A DNA stretch of 64,000 nt from Butyricimonas synergistica DSM 23225 (GCF_000379665.1 NZ_KB903359.1:721475-785474); one strand, 5' to 3'. Shown: positions 33,977 through 42,895, counted from the first letter of the stretch. Numbers and translations: made by a program. The notes: generated by a model not told the origin, from the sequence alone.

Positions 33977-35467
33977 ATGATGAAGTCGTTAAAAATAATA
34001 CTTTGGGAAGAAGAAATTGGTCGTTTGGCTTGGGATGAACGCCGACATCTTTCTTATTTCACATATAATCCCGATTTTATCAGAAAAGGATTGAATATAT
34101 CCCCTTTGGTTGCACCTGTTGATGGTACCAGAGGGCTGTTGCCTGTTTGGGGTGAAGATGCCAAGATTTACCAGAAGCTTCCGGCATTTGTCGCAGATTC
34201 ATTGCCTGATGCCTGGGGTAACCAATTGTTTGATTTATGGCGGCAGCAGCAAAAAATATCCAATTCAGAGATAAATCCGTTGGATAAGCTCTCGTTTATA
34301 GGCAGACGAGGAATGGGAGCGTTAGAATTTATTCCGGAAACTAACAGGGAGCGCCGAATAGAAAAGATAGATGTCAAGTCGTTGGCAGATTTGGCAAAAC
34401 GCATTTTCGTAGAAAGGGAGAATGCCCGTATTATGCCGGAGGAGTCCATAACCATGCAATCTTTGTTGACTGTAGGTACATCCGCTGGGGGACGTCAGCC
34501 GAAAGCGATTATCGCAATAAACAGAGAAACAGGAGAGATACGAAGCGGTCAAATTGCAGCTTTGGAAGGATATGACTATTATCTTCTCAAATTTGGTAAC
34601 TCCGAATATTGTTCGGCAGAATTAGAAATGACTTATTATAAGTTGGCAACTATGGCAGGTATCAATATGATGCCCTCAAAGTTATATTCAGTGGATGGAA
34701 ACAATCATTTTTTAACCAGACGGTTTGATCGTAATGGTGGAAAAAAGATTCATACACAGACTTTGGCTGCCATATATCCCGATGCAGAGAGTTATGAGCA
34801 ATTGATATCTGTTTGCCGTAAGCTCCGTCTGCCTGATGCGGATTGTCAGGAAGTATTTCGAAGAATGGTCTTCAATATTCTGTCGAATAACACAGACGAC
34901 CATAACAAGAACTTTTCATTTATTATGAATGAAGATGGTGCCTGGCGTCTTGCTCCTGCATACGATATTACCTACATCATTGACAGGGGCGGTTATTTGC
35001 CGAACAAGGAGCATTGCATGTATATTCGAGCCAAACTGTATGACATCACACGCTCGGATGTTATTGAATTTGCCCGTAATAACGGAATTCGTCGCCCCGA
35101 TGCTATCATCAAAGATGTTGTTTCTTCATTGAAGCAATTCCGTACAATAGCAGTTGAAAATGGGGTATCGGAGTCGTGGATAGGCAGAGTTGAGTCAACT
35201 ATCGCCAACCACCTGAAAGCATGGGACGAATGGGAATGCGAAGCCGAAGATGCTGCAATGGAAATCGATGAACACACCATCAGCAATATGCGTGTTGAGC
35301 AAACTTATAAAGGGAATTACCATCTGCTGGCAAGCATTGATGGCGTAGAAAGGAAATTTGTGATAAATAAAAAGAATGCAGACTTTGCCTATATAGAACA
35401 AATTGGTTTGGCAAATCTTACGACTGAGTATTTGAAAACTCTGGTGGAAAAATGTTTTAATCTGTAA
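33977..35467 (+). CDS. HipA family Ser/Thr kinase toxin
   Basis: A 496-residue HipA-like kinase. It has the N-terminal couple_hipA region (residues about 5-105, RKGLNISPLVAPVDG), the P-loop-like TSAGGRQPKAIIAI (about 168-181), the catalytic segment FNILSNNTDDHNKNF (about 296-310, Asp and Asn expected) and APAYDITY (about 325-332, metal-binding Asp). Known HipA kinases phosphorylate glutamyl-tRNA synthetase; related ones target other synthetases, so the target here is open. It is longer than E. coli HipA (440 residues): the last 70 residues form an extra beta-rich segment (GNYHLLASIDGVERKFVIN) of unknown role. It is encoded directly after hipB. Confidence 0.88.
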   Translation: MMKSLKIILWEEEIGRLAWDERRHLSYFTYNPDFIRKGLNISPLVAPVDGTRGLLPVWGEDAKIYQKLPAFVADSLPDAWGNQLFDLWRQQQKISNSEINPLDKLSFIGRRGMGALEFIPETNRERRIEKIDVKSLADLAKRIFVERENARIMPEESITMQSLLTVGTSAGGRQPKAIIAINRETGEIRSGQIAALEGYDYYLLKFGNSEYCSAELEMTYYKLATMAGINMMPSKLYSVDGNNHFLTRRFDRNGGKKIHTQTLAAIYPDAESYEQLISVCRKLRLPDADCQEVFRRMVFNILSNNTDDHNKNFSFIMNEDGAWRLAPAYDITYIIDRGGYLPNKEHCMYIRAKLYDITRSDVIEFARNNGIRRPDAIIKDVVSSLKQFRTIAVENGVSESWIGRVESTIANHLKAWDEWECEAEDAAMEIDEHTISNMRVEQTYKGNYHLLASIDGVERKFVINKKNADFAYIEQIGLANLTTEYLKTLVEKCFNL

Positions 35468-35566
35468 GGTTAAGTTATGCTGACCAAAAGAAAACCCCTT
35501 TACAATGAGGATGCTGGGTGATTATTACGATGTTTGCGTTATGATAATTATGTAATGGTAAAAATC

Positions 35567-35609
35567 AGTATTTTCAGTTATTCGAAAAATTCGAATAACT
35601 GAAAATACT
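35567..35609. terminator. perfect 20-base inverted repeat between convergent genes
   Basis: The 20 bases at 35567-35586 are the exact reverse complement of 35590-35609, with AAA between them; the centre is TTCGAA-AAA-TTCGAA. It lies 100 bases after hipA and 95 bases before the end of the convergent phosphoesterase gene, so a bidirectional terminator is the simplest reading. It has no U-tract, so a protein-binding site is an alternative. Confidence 0.55.
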
Positions 35610-35703
35610 TACCACAACATATCATATAATATGCAAAACCGAACTATTTGTTTACTATATGATACATTGAGGTCTTAAAGCATATCAACCAAGCCGATAT
35701 TTG

Positions 35704-36471
35704 CTACAAAACAAAGAACTTGCCCGGCTCAAAACCGTTGGCGATATGTTCATTTTGGAAAACATACCCCATCTGATTGCAAACTACCTTTGTTCCGTTT
35801 ATCTCAGCATCAATGTTGGTATGCGAATGACCATAAATCCACGCATCAATACGATTGTCAGCTATAAGCTGGCCTAACTCGGTCGCAAAAGCACTATTCA
35901 GCACAGAACCCTTATGATGAGGGGCGACCACCTCCAATGTGGGAAGATGATGCGTTACCACCACAATATGTTCTGCGGTACTCTCAATCAAACTTCGCTT
36001 AATGAAATTCAAGCAGAAAGTATGCATCTGATTGAATTCCTCTGTCTGGAGCAATTTGCCATTATATATTATCTGCCGAAAGTCGTTCATGCCCTTCCAC
36101 ACAAAATACTCGTCAGATGGAGAAATCTTAGACCATAAAGTGCTCATGATAAAGTCGGTATCATCAATCCGCACTACCTGATTCTGATAATATCCTACAT
36201 TCTTCTTGAACATCCAATTCCATTGCAATCCCTTATCCATCACATCACAATAATTGTAATACTCATGGTTTCCGGGTACAATGAGCACCTGACGATAATT
36301 CTCAGATGCCCATTTCCATAAATTAGCCAAAGGCGCAACTTCGTTTTTCAGATAGAATATATCTCCGGCAAGCACCAGAATATCGCCTGTTACAGGCAAT
36401 TCATTATGTTTTAGCCACCTGCTGTTATCACTGAACTCCAAATGCAGGTCGCTCATATATTGTATTTTCAT
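35704..36471 (-). CDS. metallophosphoesterase (first of two)
   Basis: A 255-residue calcineurin-like phosphoesterase. Metal-binding motifs in order: MSDLHLEF (about 6-13), LVLAGDIFY (about 33-41), VPGNHEYY (about 66-73), VVVTHHLPT (about 170-178) and IYGHSHTN (about 212-219). The catalytic set is complete. The substrate is unknown; relatives include Ap4A hydrolases and cyclic-nucleotide phosphodiesterases. It starts one base after the stop of a second, different phosphoesterase gene, so the two are expressed together. Confidence 0.85.
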   Translation of the reverse strand: MKIQYMSDLHLEFSDNSRWLKHNELPVTGDILVLAGDIFYLKNEVAPLANLWKWASENYRQVLIVPGNHEYYNYCDVMDKGLQWNWMFKKNVGYYQNQVVRIDDTDFIMSTLWSKISPSDEYFVWKGMNDFRQIIYNGKLLQTEEFNQMHTFCLNFIKRSLIESTAEHIVVVTHHLPTLEVVAPHHKGSVLNSAFATELGQLIADNRIDAWIYGHSHTNIDAEINGTKVVCNQMGYVFQNEHIANGFEPGKFFVL

Positions 36472-36472
36472 T

Positions 36473-37123
36473 TTACAGTCCTCCTTTTTCTATTTGTTTG
36501 GTTATTATCCTTTTGACCTGTTCAAATGATACAGGTGTAAAATTGTTGTTATCAACTCCGACATCGTATTGTGTCGGATAGAGATATTGAAGCCGGGCAG
36601 CGTCAATTCCGGTGTTGTTCTTTCTTGTGTGAACATGTCCGAATAGTTGCCACACATCCTTGTATCCACCATCAAAGCATAAAAAGGGATAATGATTCAG
36701 ATATATCCTCTGCTTTCCGATTTCTATGTGCATCTGCATTGCCACATGTTCAAATCTGTCAATGTAACCTTGGCGTATATTCTTCAAATCATGGTTGCCC
36801 ATAATCAGATATATCTTTCCGTTCAACCTGTCAAGGATTTTACTCCATTCGGCCGAACCGCCAAGACAAAAATCTCCCAAGTGAAAAACTATATCATCCT
36901 GTCCGATTGTATTATTCCAATTGGAGATGATAGTTTCATTCATCATCTCTACATCCTTGAACGGTCTGTTACAGAAACGAATGATATTCCCATGATAAAA
37001 ATGGGTGTCAGATGTAAAAAACACCTTGCTGCCGTCAAATTTGTAGTTTGCTTTCGCACAGCTTTTTTCCGCCTCACCAATTGAAACGAGTTTCATTGGA
37101 TTCGGCTTAGTCAAAAGGTTCAT
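36473..37123 (-). CDS. metallophosphoesterase (second of two)
   Basis: A 216-residue phosphoesterase of the compact type. Motifs: FTSDTHFYHGNIIRF (about 31-45), VFHLGDFCLGG (about 78-88), LIMGNHDLKN (about 107-116), YLNHYPF (about 141-147) and LFGHVHTRKNN (about 161-171). Two starts are possible, ATG 37123 (MNLLTKPNPMK) and ATG 37093 (MKLVSIGEAEK). The His-rich pattern DTHFYH…FCNRPF is typical of small phosphoesterases found in phages and mobile elements. The pair with the neighbouring enzyme sits inside island cargo; a joint role in nucleotide clearance is only a guess. Confidence 0.82.
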   Translation of the reverse strand: MNLLTKPNPMKLVSIGEAEKSCAKANYKFDGSKVFFTSDTHFYHGNIIRFCNRPFKDVEMMNETIISNWNNTIGQDDIVFHLGDFCLGGSAEWSKILDRLNGKIYLIMGNHDLKNIRQGYIDRFEHVAMQMHIEIGKQRIYLNHYPFLCFDGGYKDVWQLFGHVHTRKNNTGIDAARLQYLYPTQYDVGVDNNNFTPVSFEQVKRIITKQIEKGGL

Positions 37124-37555
37124 TTCTTCTCAATTTATGTGCATCACTGCACGTTAATAATCCGGTTACTAACAGCCCATCAGACGGAAATGGCAGAAGA
37201 GCATCACAAAGGCAACTGTCACAAATGGGCATAAAACACAATAGTTGGAAAGTTTGGTAAGGACTCTCCAACTATTCAATTTCTATTCTCTCAAAGTACA
37301 ATAATGTACTCGTTATGTTCGCTGGAAAGTATTTACTCTACGAGGTTCAATGCGTGAAACATGAACACTCGACACAGAATCAGTGCGTTTATTGCTCTGA
37401 ATTGCGGTTGTGATTGATAATATGTTCATTCTGTTTCTTTGCATTATTAATGTTTATATTGTCTCAAAAGCGATGCAAAATTAGTAAATAAATCCCAATC
37501 ACACATTATTTTACATCAAATTCTTTTGCCATGCAGAAAATACTTGGTTCAAAAT
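37124..37555. other. gene-free stretch with one perfect inverted repeat
   Basis: No coding region is supported. AATAGTTGGA (37240-37249) pairs perfectly with TCCAACTATT (37267-37276) across 17 bases, followed by a T-rich run, so it may be a terminator on the plus strand or a relic of one. The rest shows nothing I can name. Confidence 0.45.
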
Positions 37556-37586
37556 TTTGTGTTATGCTAAAAAAACATTATGTTTG
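37556..37586 (+). promoter_or_regulatory. promoter of the ATPase-DUF234 gene
   Basis: TTTG (37556-37559) and TATGTTTG (37579-37586) are 19 bases apart, an almost perfect Bacteroidetes promoter. Transcription would start near 37593, just before ATG 37600 or 37609. Confidence 0.65.
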
Positions 37587-37599
37587 CATTGCATAATGA

Positions 37600-38985
37600 A
37601 TGAGGCATATGAAATTCGTTGATAGAATAGATGAAACTGCACGACTGAAAGATGCTCTTGCGAGAGAGAAGTCCTCGTTAGTCGTGATGTACGGTCGCAG
37701 ACGATTGGGCAAGTCAACGCTTATCAAAAGGGTGTTGTCGGACAGGGATGTTTATTTCCTCGCCGACCGTTCTGAAGGCCAATACCAGAGGATATTGCTT
37801 GCAAAAGTAATCGCACAAGTGCTTCCGGATTTTGATAAGCTGACATATCCGGATTGGGAATCTATATTTCGTGCGGTCAATTATCGGACAGGCAAACGTT
37901 TTACTCTATGTTTGGATGAATTTCCGTATCTTGTAGAGCAATCTCCTGAGCTGCCGTCTGTGTTGCAGAAACTTGTTGATGAGAAAGAGTTGAAGTATAA
38001 TCTTGTGCTTTGCGGTTCATCGCAAAATATGATGTATGGGCTCTTCCTTGATTCTACTGCACCCCTCTATGGTCGTGCTGATGAGATAATGAGACTTACG
38101 CCGATACGTTTACCGTATATTCAGGAGGCTTTGAACCTTGATGCGATGAGTGCCATTGAAGAGTATGCCGTGTGGGGTGGTGTACCTCGTTATTGGGAAC
38201 TGAGGGAAAACAGAAACTCGCTTGATGATGCCTTGTGGCGCAATATCCTTTCTGTAAATGGGACTCTTTATGAGGAGCCGATAAAACTGTTTCAAGATGA
38301 TGTCAAGGATATTGTCAAGACTTCGACAATAATGTCTTATATAGGTACTGGGGCAAATCGGCTTTCCGAGATTGCTGCACGATGCAATGAGCCGGCAACC
38401 AATCTGTCGCGTCCGTTGAAGAAACTTATCGATCTCGGATTCTTGGAAAAAGATGTTCCGTTCGGTATTGATGAGAAGAATGCGAAAAAGAGCCTCTACA
38501 AGATAGCCGATCCGTTTATGGCATTCTACTATCAATTTGTTGTTCCTAATCGCTCGTTTATCGAGCTTGGACGTCGTTTGCCCATAGAACAGGCTTTGAC
38601 TGCTCATTTCTCTGAGTATGTGAGTATGCAGTGGGAAAAACTGTGTCGGGATGCTGTGACAGGAAATCTTGTCAATGGAGTGGTTTATGGCAAGGCAAAA
38701 CGCTGGTGGGGTTCTGTTCTCAATGAGGATAAGAAGCCAGAACAGGTCGAGTTCGATATTATAGCCGAATCGCTTGACAAAAAGTATCTGCTGGTTGGCG
38801 AATGCAAGTGGATAACTCAAGAGAATGGCAAACAACTGACAACTGAACTTCTTCGCAAAGCCAATTTGTTACCGTTTGCTAAGAACTATACTATTATTCC
38901 AGTGCTGTTTCTTAAGAATGTTCCGAAAGATGGCATTGGGAGTGTTATGTTGTTGCCAGAAAATATTATTAACCTGACTAAATAG
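37600..38985 (+). CDS. P-loop ATPase with C-terminal DUF234 nuclease-like domain
   Basis: A 461-residue protein of the archaeal-type ATPase/DUF234 family. Walker A is YGRRRLGKSTLIKR (about 30-43), Walker B FTLCLDEFPYL (about 106-116), and sensor-like LVLCGSSQNMM follows. A winged-helix part lies at about 240-285 (LSEIAARCNEPATNLSRPLK). The C-terminus carries the PD-(D/E)XK-like pattern VEFDIIAESLDKKYLLVGEC (D…E-C-K, about residues 385-405). The start may be ATG 37609 (MKFVDRIDE). The role is unknown; the combination is common in accessory regions. It is a single-gene unit with its own promoter. Confidence 0.85.
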   Translation: MRHMKFVDRIDETARLKDALAREKSSLVVMYGRRRLGKSTLIKRVLSDRDVYFLADRSEGQYQRILLAKVIAQVLPDFDKLTYPDWESIFRAVNYRTGKRFTLCLDEFPYLVEQSPELPSVLQKLVDEKELKYNLVLCGSSQNMMYGLFLDSTAPLYGRADEIMRLTPIRLPYIQEALNLDAMSAIEEYAVWGGVPRYWELRENRNSLDDALWRNILSVNGTLYEEPIKLFQDDVKDIVKTSTIMSYIGTGANRLSEIAARCNEPATNLSRPLKKLIDLGFLEKDVPFGIDEKNAKKSLYKIADPFMAFYYQFVVPNRSFIELGRRLPIEQALTAHFSEYVSMQWEKLCRDAVTGNLVNGVVYGKAKRWWGSVLNEDKKPEQVEFDIIAESLDKKYLLVGECKWITQENGKQLTTELLRKANLLPFAKNYTIIPVLFLKNVPKDGIGSVMLLPENIINLTK

Positions 38986-39046
38986 AAATGAAATAATTAA
39001 GGTTAAATGAACTGATATTGAATCTTTCTGAAAAATTAAATAATTT

Positions 39047-40180
39047 ATGACTATGGTAGATATCGACAATAAGGAAATTGCAGTGGAAGAAGAGAATCTT
39101 GATGGTGATAATTCTTCGGAAGCAATAACCAAACCGTTTAATCCGAATGAAATTGATGTGGATATATCCACGGTTAATTTGGGGTCACTAATAGAGCAGT
39201 TGGAAAATGATGAGATAGATTTGCAGCCTGATTTTCAGCGTGCAGCTGATGTATGGAATAACATAAAAAAGAGTAGGCTGATTGAGTCTATTCTGCTGGG
39301 ACTTCCTTTGCCGTCTTTCTATTTTAGCGAAGATCCCGTAAGTCAAAAACTTTCTATTATAGATGGGTTGCAGCGGATCTGTGCAATAAGGGATTTTGTA
39401 TTGAAGGAGGAAGAACCTCTGAAACTGGAAGGACTACAGTTTCTAAAAAATTTTGAAGGGGTAACTTTCTCCCAATTGGCACGTCCTGAAGTGAAACGTA
39501 TCAAATCACTTAAAATTACCATGAATACATTGCGTAAAGGGACTCCATTAGATGTAAAATATATAATATTCCAACGTGTAAATACTGCTGGAGAACCTTT
39601 AACTCCACAAGAGATGCGCCATGCTTTGAACCAGGGACCTGCAGCGATATTTCTGAAAGAGTTGGCAAATATGGAGTCTTTTAGAAAAGCTACCAATTAT
39701 TCTGTAAAGAGTAAGCGAATGCAAGATAGAGATTTTGTAAACCGATTTGTAGCGTTCTTTATTGGTTATCAGGATTATATTGGTGATTTAGATATGTTTC
39801 TAAATGATAAGATGGGAGAACTGAATAAAATGACTCGTGCGCAAAGGGATGACATACGCATTGCTTTTGACAAATCAATGAAATGTTGTTATCAGATATT
39901 TCAAGATGATACATTTCGAAAAAGATACAATGTTTCCGAAAGAAGAAAGCCTATATCAAAATCAGTATATGATACTTTGAGTGTAAACATAGCTTGGTTG
40001 AGTGATGAAGAACAAATGTTGTTATTGAAAAATGCAGGAGCATTTAAAGACGGAATGATTCGTTTGTTTAATGATGAAAAATTTAATTTCTCCATATCAA
40101 CCGGTACAGGGCAGAAATATAATGTAGAACAGCGTTTTACTATGGTAAACTCTTTAATAAAAGAAATAATAAATTTATGA
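39047..40180 (+). CDS. DUF262 (ParB/Srx-like) protein without DUF1524
   Basis: A 377-residue protein. The DUF262 domain (about residues 40-180) shows LQPDFQRAADVWNNIKKSRL, IESILLGLPLPSFYF, IIDGLQRICAIRDF (the DGxQR motif) and IFQRVNTAGEPLTPQEMRHA. DUF262 often forms the NTP-using half of GmrSD-type type IV restriction enzymes together with a DUF1524 HNH nuclease, but no DUF1524 is visible here. Its last codons overlap the next gene (ATGA type), a P-loop ATPase. It is probably the first gene of a three-gene defence-type operon. Confidence 0.82.
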   Translation: MTMVDIDNKEIAVEEENLDGDNSSEAITKPFNPNEIDVDISTVNLGSLIEQLENDEIDLQPDFQRAADVWNNIKKSRLIESILLGLPLPSFYFSEDPVSQKLSIIDGLQRICAIRDFVLKEEEPLKLEGLQFLKNFEGVTFSQLARPEVKRIKSLKITMNTLRKGTPLDVKYIIFQRVNTAGEPLTPQEMRHALNQGPAAIFLKELANMESFRKATNYSVKSKRMQDRDFVNRFVAFFIGYQDYIGDLDMFLNDKMGELNKMTRAQRDDIRIAFDKSMKCCYQIFQDDTFRKRYNVSERRKPISKSVYDTLSVNIAWLSDEEQMLLLKNAGAFKDGMIRLFNDEKFNFSISTGTGQKYNVEQRFTMVNSLIKEIINL

Positions 40181-41310
40181 TTACTCATTTAAGTATAAAT
40201 AATTTGAAGCTTCATAATCATACAAATTTGAAGCTAAATGGACTGACAATTCTTACTGGTATGAACGGTATGGGAAAATCTACTGTCATACAGTCATTGA
40301 TATTATTACGACAGTCCTTTATGATGAACGACCTGGATTCTGGCTTAAATCTAAAAGGCGATTTATGTGATGCAGGAATGTCCGGAGAGTTAGCCTGTCA
40401 GACTTCAACGGAACATTCGTTGAATATTAACATGAAGTTTGTTGAACAAGATGATTTGACTTTCTCATTTGAATATCCTGACAATATCATGGATACGATG
40501 CTGCCTGGAGCTAAAAGTAATGAAACATCAAAAGTTGTATTGTCGAAATATTCATTGTTTAATGAGAATTTTCAGTACTTGAGTGCATTTCGTTTTGGTC
40601 CGCAAAAAAGTTACAACCGTGATACATCCTTGGTTGTGACCAAAAAACAAATATCTAAAATCATGGGTCAATGTGAATATGCAGTACATTTTCTTGAACA
40701 GTATAAAAATACAAATATTCCTATAAAAGAACTTGCGATCATCGAAGATGATGATATAACTCCGGACTATAGACTTACCGTGCAAGTAGAACGTTGGCTA
40801 CGTCTTGTTTCGCCTAATATCAAAATCAATATAGAACCTGCGGGAGAGGATTTTAAGTTGAAATATAAATTTAGTCGTGAGGAAAATACTATTACGGAAG
40901 ACATTACAGCCTTGAATACTGGATTTGGAATCACTTATGTATTGCCTATATTAATAGCCGTATTAAGTGCAAGTAAAGATGCCATTGTGCTCATTGAGAA
41001 TCCGGAAGCGCATTTGCATCCGAAAGGACAAGCTGTATTGATGGAACTGATTTCAAAAGCTGTAGCTTGTGGGGTACAGATTGTGATGGAATCTCATAGT
41101 GATCATATTATAAATGGTAGTTTGGTGGCAGTAAATAAAAAGTGGATTAATCCTGATTTACTATCCATATACTATTTTGAAAGGGAAGAACATGAGCATA
41201 TAGCTTTGTCGCATCAATTACAGATTTCAGAAACCGGACGCATAACTCACCCACCTAAGGGATTTTTTGATCAGATAGATATTGATTTGAAGACATTAAC
41301 TGGTTTTTGA
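40177..41310 (+). CDS. OLD/ABC-like AAA ATPase (DUF3696 type)
   Basis: A 377-residue ABC/SMC-like ATPase. Walker A is TGMNGMGKSTVIQSL (about 27-41). The signature and Walker B region is near the end: ITALNTGFGITYVLPIL (about 246-262), VLIENPEAHLHPKGQAVLME (about 271-290), and the D-loop/switch His VMESHSDHIINGSLVA (about 305-320). DUF3696-type C-termini look like this. Such stand-alone ATPases couple to nucleases in systems like Septu (PtuAB) or retron-Ec78. It overlaps both neighbours or touches them: 4 bases with the DUF262 gene, 1 base before the next start. Confidence 0.83.
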   Translation: MITHLSINNLKLHNHTNLKLNGLTILTGMNGMGKSTVIQSLILLRQSFMMNDLDSGLNLKGDLCDAGMSGELACQTSTEHSLNINMKFVEQDDLTFSFEYPDNIMDTMLPGAKSNETSKVVLSKYSLFNENFQYLSAFRFGPQKSYNRDTSLVVTKKQISKIMGQCEYAVHFLEQYKNTNIPIKELAIIEDDDITPDYRLTVQVERWLRLVSPNIKINIEPAGEDFKLKYKFSREENTITEDITALNTGFGITYVLPILIAVLSASKDAIVLIENPEAHLHPKGQAVLMELISKAVACGVQIVMESHSDHIINGSLVAVNKKWINPDLLSIYYFEREEHEHIALSHQLQISETGRITHPPKGFFDQIDIDLKTLTGF

Positions 41311-41311
41311 T

Positions 41312-42145
41312 ATGGAACACAGCGAACTTTTTTTATTGCTGCCAAAATATGAGGAAGTTGTAGGGCAACCAGATTATATTAAGTCTAAAAACATCATGAC
41401 TGAAGATGAAATTTTAAAAGTTATAAAAAATATAGACGAAATATGCTGTTTTATAGCGAATGAAAATTATAAAGGCTATTATGATGCAGATAATGTATAT
41501 GCATTTCTGTATCCCGTAAGAATTGCAGAAGATTGCTATCCCAATATTATGACCTGTATGCGTATAGTGCTGAGTAAATGGGGAGAGAATTGGCGAATAC
41601 AAAAAGCACAAAAGGACACAGAAGACTATATGTATTATTGTTTACCGATAAAGGATGATACTTTGTGTGAAATGACGGAGCGAAAATATGTTTCTGTAGA
41701 CGCAAGTACATTCCTATTAGTTAATTTTAATGCTTTTACTTGTTCTACAGAAATCATACGTACAAAACGTAATCAGAATGAAATAGAACTTGATGTAAGA
41801 AACTTCGATATAAAATCACTTTCAAAATGGTATGAGGTAAACCGTAAACCCCAAAGAATATTTAATCTTAATCCTAAGCACGGAGAAAATGGCAAAGGAG
41901 CACATCCAAGTAATAATGGTCATAAAGTATCAATATTGATGTGCTGTAAAGAAGAAGCTAGACGATTGTTAGATAAAGCGATAGGTGAGGATCTGAAAAC
42001 GTTGTATTATTTTGACAAGCAGTGTAGCCAATATATAGAATTTAAGCGTGAAAGTGAAAATATATACCATGGATTTCATTTGGATGCAGAAGATGAGAGA
42101 AGAGTGCCAAGATATATAAAAACAATTATAGATAAATTATGTTAA
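41312..42145 (+). CDS. unknown third protein of the DUF262/ATPase operon
   Basis: A 277-residue protein I cannot assign. It begins MEHSELFLLLPKYEEVVGQP. The middle is beta-rich with conserved-looking aromatic residues. A basic, His/Asn-containing segment stands out at about residues 185-215: NLNPKHGENGKGAHPSNNGH, then KVSILMCCKEEARRLLDKAI. The histidines and asparagines there could be catalytic in the manner of HNH-type nucleases, but no complete motif is seen. The gene starts one base after the ATPase stop and ends the operon. By analogy with ATPase-nuclease pairs it may be the effector. Confidence 0.7.
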   Translation: MEHSELFLLLPKYEEVVGQPDYIKSKNIMTEDEILKVIKNIDEICCFIANENYKGYYDADNVYAFLYPVRIAEDCYPNIMTCMRIVLSKWGENWRIQKAQKDTEDYMYYCLPIKDDTLCEMTERKYVSVDASTFLLVNFNAFTCSTEIIRTKRNQNEIELDVRNFDIKSLSKWYEVNRKPQRIFNLNPKHGENGKGAHPSNNGHKVSILMCCKEEARRLLDKAIGEDLKTLYYFDKQCSQYIEFKRESENIYHGFHLDAEDERRVPRYIKTIIDKLC

Positions 42146-42235
42146 CCATAAAACGCTGGCTTTATTAATTAAAATTATATATGGGGCAAACATGAATCAA
42201 CAACCAGAAAGTTGTGCCATCTCGATTATTTATAC

Positions 42236-42270
42236 TACCTTTGCCTACAGAGTAAGACAAAGGTATTTTT
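42236..42270 (+). terminator. hairpin with T-run overlapping a promoter-like element
   Basis: TACCTTTG (42236-42243) pairs perfectly with CAAAGGTA (42258-42265), followed by TTTTTT. This would terminate the DUF262 operon. The left arm is also a consensus -7 box, with TTG 21 bases upstream (42212-42214), so it may serve as promoter and attenuator or operator for the HTH gene at 42281. Confidence 0.55.
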
Positions 42271-42280
42271 TATATACACA

Positions 42281-42562
42281 ATGGCTGAAGAACAGATAGA
42301 CACGGTTTTAGGATTGGACGTAGAAGCGGTGGAGAATAAAGGTGAAAAGTGGATGTACTATTCGCAAACTATAGCTGCAACCATGTCAAACCGAATAGAG
42401 GAACTTGGCATGACACAACGAGCGTTAGCTGAGAGAATGAACTGTACCCAGCAATATGTCTCCAAGGTGTTGAAAGGTCGCGAGAATCTGTCATTGGAAA
42501 CTTTGTGCAAAATTGAAAATGCATTAGGTATCAAAATACTACAAGTTGGAATAAATAAGTAA
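42281..42562 (+). CDS. XRE-family helix-turn-helix protein
   Basis: A 93-residue protein, start ATG 42281 (MAEEQIDTVLG); an open frame further upstream passes through the hairpin region and is not supported. The HTH is clear: MSNRIEELGMTQRALAERMN followed by CTQQYVSKVLKGRENLSLET (residues about 35-75), then IENALGIKIL. It resembles HigA-type antitoxins and the small regulators that accompany restriction systems. No toxin partner is adjacent; the next gene is a truncated hsdR, so it may be the surviving controller of a lost type I system. Confidence 0.8.
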   Translation: MAEEQIDTVLGLDVEAVENKGEKWMYYSQTIAATMSNRIEELGMTQRALAERMNCTQQYVSKVLKGRENLSLETLCKIENALGIKILQVGINK

Positions 42563-42585
42563 TAACACCATAGCAGGGAAAGGAT

Positions 42586-42895
42586 ATGTCAATACAGAGC
42601 GAAGCGGCATTGGAAGCCGGACTAATAGCCACTCTTAAGCAAATGGACTATGAATATGTCCAAATTGCGGAAGAGGATAATTTGTATGCCAATTTCAAAA
42701 GCCAGTTGGAAATCCACAACCGTAAAAGGTTGGAGGAACATGGGCGTACTGAGTTTACAACAGAGAAGTTTGGGAAAATTCTTATCTACCTTGAAGAAGG
42801 ACTATCTGCAAATTCGTATAGCGGAGATATATGCCGGGCGAGTTGATTGTATGATTAGTGGCGATGATAGATATTGTCATAAAAGAAAAAATTGA
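42586..42895 (+). pseudogene. truncated remnant of a type I restriction subunit gene (hsdR)
   Basis: The first 65 residues (MSIQSEAALEAGLIATLKQM, then YEYVQIAEEDNLYANFKSQL and KRLEEHGRTEFTTEKFGKIL) are, from memory, the N-terminus of Bacteroidetes HsdR. After KILIYLEEG the frame diverges and stops at 42846, where a normal HsdR runs for about 1000 residues. A second frame continues as YLQIRIAEIYAGRVDCM to 42895. The gene is therefore a decayed stub, cut just before the nuclease domain. It lies between the HTH gene and the DUF2075 gene. Confidence 0.65.

Noticed and set aside
35567-35609. Possible dif/XerCD site
   Set aside because: The palindrome is perfect and centred on TTCGAA, unlike the asymmetric dif consensus.
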